Origin: Aedoeadaptatus urinae
Lineage (GTDB): Bacteria; Bacillota; Clostridia; Tissierellales; Peptoniphilaceae
Direction: 5' to 3'
NCBI RefSeq assembly: GCF_900155585.1
Contig: NZ_LT707417.1
Location: forward strand, 62,001 to 126,000
DNA: 64,000 nucleotides
Shown here: piece after piece, positions 62,480 to 64,000 of the stretch
Numbering within the stretch: position 1 is the first letter of the stretch
Layout of the letters: every line of letters starts with the position of its first letter
Made by a program: the position numbers and the translations under genes
Notes under the pieces: model-generated
The model's database searches: none
Told to the model about the DNA's origin: nothing
What the model saw: only the letters and a program-made list of their open reading frames with translations

Positions 62480-64000
62480 TTAATTCGCCATGCCCGAAGG
62501 AGCGATGGGGAAGGTGAAGCGCTTGCCGTTTAACAGGATCCAGGTTTCGTTCTTCCCGTCTGCCTGTCTGTAGTAATCGTGGCCGTTCATGGCTTCTACC
62601 GCGGCCCCGTATGCCCAGTGGCTTTCGTCCATATCCCGCATAGGCGCAAGCTCCGTCTTGTGCGCCTTAGCAAAGGCGAGGTCGGCGTAGCGGTTTAGCA
62701 TGCGATTGGTGGTGGAGACCACTTCGGCGCGGGTAATCTTGTTTTCCGGCTTAAAGCTTCCGTCGGGATAACCGTTGACCCAGCCCTTATTGGCAGCCGA
62801 GGCGATGACGTCATAGGCCCAGTGACCTTTTGCCACATCGTTAAAGGGTAGGCTCAAGCCGGGCTTCAATTGATCGAAGCGCGAGGCGATGGCGGCAAAT
62901 TCCGCCCGGCTGATGGGGCTGTTCGGTTTAAAGGTACCGTCGGGATAACCCATAATCAGCTTGTTTTCCGTCATATAAGAGACGGCATAGGCATACCAGT
63001 CAGCCTTCGTCACATCGGAGTAGGGCATGGCGTAAACCTTGTTCGCTTCCGGACGATCCTTTAAGAGGCGGGCAAACATCATAGTGACTTCCGCCCGAGT
63101 CATGTTGCGGTCCGGCCCGAAGGTCAGGTCGGGATAGCCCTTCATATAGGCCAAGTGATCGACGAGATTCAGCTTGCTGTCTGCCGGGCTGCTCGGCGTC
63201 ACGGTCCAACCGGGGGTCGAGGGCGTCGGTTCGGGGGTCGGTTCGGGGGTCGGTTTCGGTTCGCGATTAACCACAACCGTGTATTGAATCGATTCACTGT
63301 CCGTTCCTTTTAAGATGAAGTCTCGTCCGTCAGGTGTTTGTTTGCCAATCCATTTAAAATGGTAGTTTTGCATTTTGCCGCTATCCGATGCAGCTGTGCC
63401 TTCAAAGTTACCTTCGACATGCCCGAGGACCGTCTTCTTCGTTCCGTCGACTAAGCTGTCTTTTACCTTAATGCCCGGAACCTTTAAGTCCAAAGTATTA
63501 GGCACGGCGTTTACATCTTTCCATAAGTTGTCAAATTTACTGTAGGCCTTCTTCAAGGTCATTTTTACAACGATTTGATTGCCATCTCTATAGACGTCGC
63601 CGTTTTTGATTTCAAACAAATCATTGTTTGTTAAGGTTGCCGTGGGAGTACTGGGAATTTCGAGACCTTCGGGAATTTCCAATTTGGCGATGAAGGTACT
63701 CTTCACATTGTCGGTCTTGATTTTTGAAGTATCTTGTCCGTAGCTTGATTTGAGTAAGTTAATTTTGTCCTTAATACTCGTCACGTCAAGTCTTCCCGTA
63801 AATTCCAAGAGCTCGCCCGGTTTTACCTTGTGCAATGCATCGTGTTCCGTGTCTTCTCCGATGAGGATGTCGCCGGGCAAGTCGAATTGTTCCGGTAAAG
63901 CAAGGGTCAACTGAATAGTAGTGTTATCGTCTTCGCTTTGTCTCACGTCCTTGCCATCAGGCGTTTGTTGGGCTTTCCAAGCAAAATTGAATACTCTTGT
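62480..64000 (-). CDS. SLH-domain surface protein, N-terminus beyond the window
   Basis: This minus-strand gene runs off the right edge; at least 506 residues are visible and its signal peptide is outside. The upstream part has repeated beta-rich modules: FNFAWKAQQTPDGKDVRQSE near the edge and YHFKWIGKQTPDGRDFILKG later are copies of the same unit. A Pro-Thr-Glu linker (PTPEPTPEPTPS) leads to three SLH domains (MKGYPDLTFGPDRNMTRAEV; IMGYPDGTFKPNSPISRAEF; VNGYPDGSFKPENKITRAEV) that bind pyruvylated wall polymers. The C-terminal 70 residues are a short cap. It is probably an adhesin-like surface protein. Confidence 0.92.
   Translation of the reverse strand, partial: TRVFNFAWKAQQTPDGKDVRQSEDDNTTIQLTLALPEQFDLPGDILIGEDTEHDALHKVKPGELLEFTGRLDVTSIKDKINLLKSSYGQDTSKIKTDNVKSTFIAKLEIPEGLEIPSTPTATLTNNDLFEIKNGDVYRDGNQIVVKMTLKKAYSKFDNLWKDVNAVPNTLDLKVPGIKVKDSLVDGTKKTVLGHVEGNFEGTAASDSGKMQNYHFKWIGKQTPDGRDFILKGTDSESIQYTVVVNREPKPTPEPTPEPTPSTPGWTVTPSSPADSKLNLVDHLAYMKGYPDLTFGPDRNMTRAEVTMMFARLLKDRPEANKVYAMPYSDVTKADWYAYAVSYMTENKLIMGYPDGTFKPNSPISRAEFAAIASRFDQLKPGLSLPFNDVAKGHWAYDVIASAANKGWVNGYPDGSFKPENKITRAEVVSTTNRMLNRYADLAFAKAHKTELAPMRDMDESHWAYGAAVEAMNGHDYYRQADGKNETWILLNGKRFTFPIAPSGMAN

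Overview
The window is a chromosomal segment of a mid-to-high-GC anaerobic Firmicute. Evidence for this includes a class III (oxygen-sensitive) ribonucleotide reductase NrdDG, the redox repressor Rex, a HrcA/CIRCE-type groESL operon, SLH-domain surface proteins, Gram-positive ribosome binding sites and promoters, and no respiratory genes. An F-type ATP synthase whose c subunit carries Na+-binding residues and a proline-peptide utilisation operon fit an amino-acid/peptide-fermenting anaerobe, for example a member of the Tissierellia/Peptoniphilaceae. The lineage is inference from gene content; no 16S rRNA or complete tRNA gene is present.

Layout. 1-730: the 3' end of an IS3-family element. 758-6740: transporters (AEC, MFS, DUF819) and small enzymes (hotdog thioesterase, nicotinamidase-like hydrolase, DUF523, VanX-type D-Ala-D-Ala dipeptidase). 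6763-22520: a complete type I-C CRISPR-Cas locus (cas3-cas5c-cas8c-cas7c-cas4-cas1-cas2), a leader, and a 7.4-kb array. I counted 111 intact 32-bp repeats and 110 spacers (about 88 distinct), plus a decayed tail that contains a tRNA 3'-end sequence. The array has been remodelled by recombination: 11 consecutive spacers recur 873 bp downstream, and a four-spacer block occurs three times in tandem. 22.6-30.2 kb: two small unknown genes, an ABC-F ATPase, rex, an OGG1-type DNA glycosylase coupled to DUF554, and nrdDG. 30.4-34.3 kb: groESL, TraX, and an orphan Phd antitoxin facing a Phd-ParE toxin-antitoxin pair. 34.4-37.4 kb: a cobalamin riboswitch with a BtuFCD-type importer. 37.4-43.4 kb: a small membrane protein behind a promoter with a nine-G tract, then an operon of aminopeptidase P, POT peptide transporter, M24 prolidase-like peptidase and proline iminopeptidase. 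43.4-50.1 kb: a coiled-coil protein, two secreted surface proteins, and a divergent xre-immA / dinB locus with repeated operator-like dyads. 50.2-57.2 kb: the complete atp operon. 57.3-64 kb: a secreted copper-amine-oxidase-N-like protein, cardiolipin synthase, a DUF4153 membrane protein, a GDT1-family cation transporter, and a truncated SLH protein at the window edge.

How the genes work together. Peptides enter through the POT symporter and are dismantled by three proline-specific peptidases. The Na+-type ATP synthase suggests sodium bioenergetics. Cobalamin uptake is under riboswitch control. The most interesting regulatory unit is the XRE/ImmA pair next to dinB: an operator-like dyad fills the spacer of the dinB promoter and a second lies at the xre promoter. 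This suggests a protease-relieved, LexA-independent DNA-damage switch. The most striking genome architecture is the segmentally duplicated CRISPR array.
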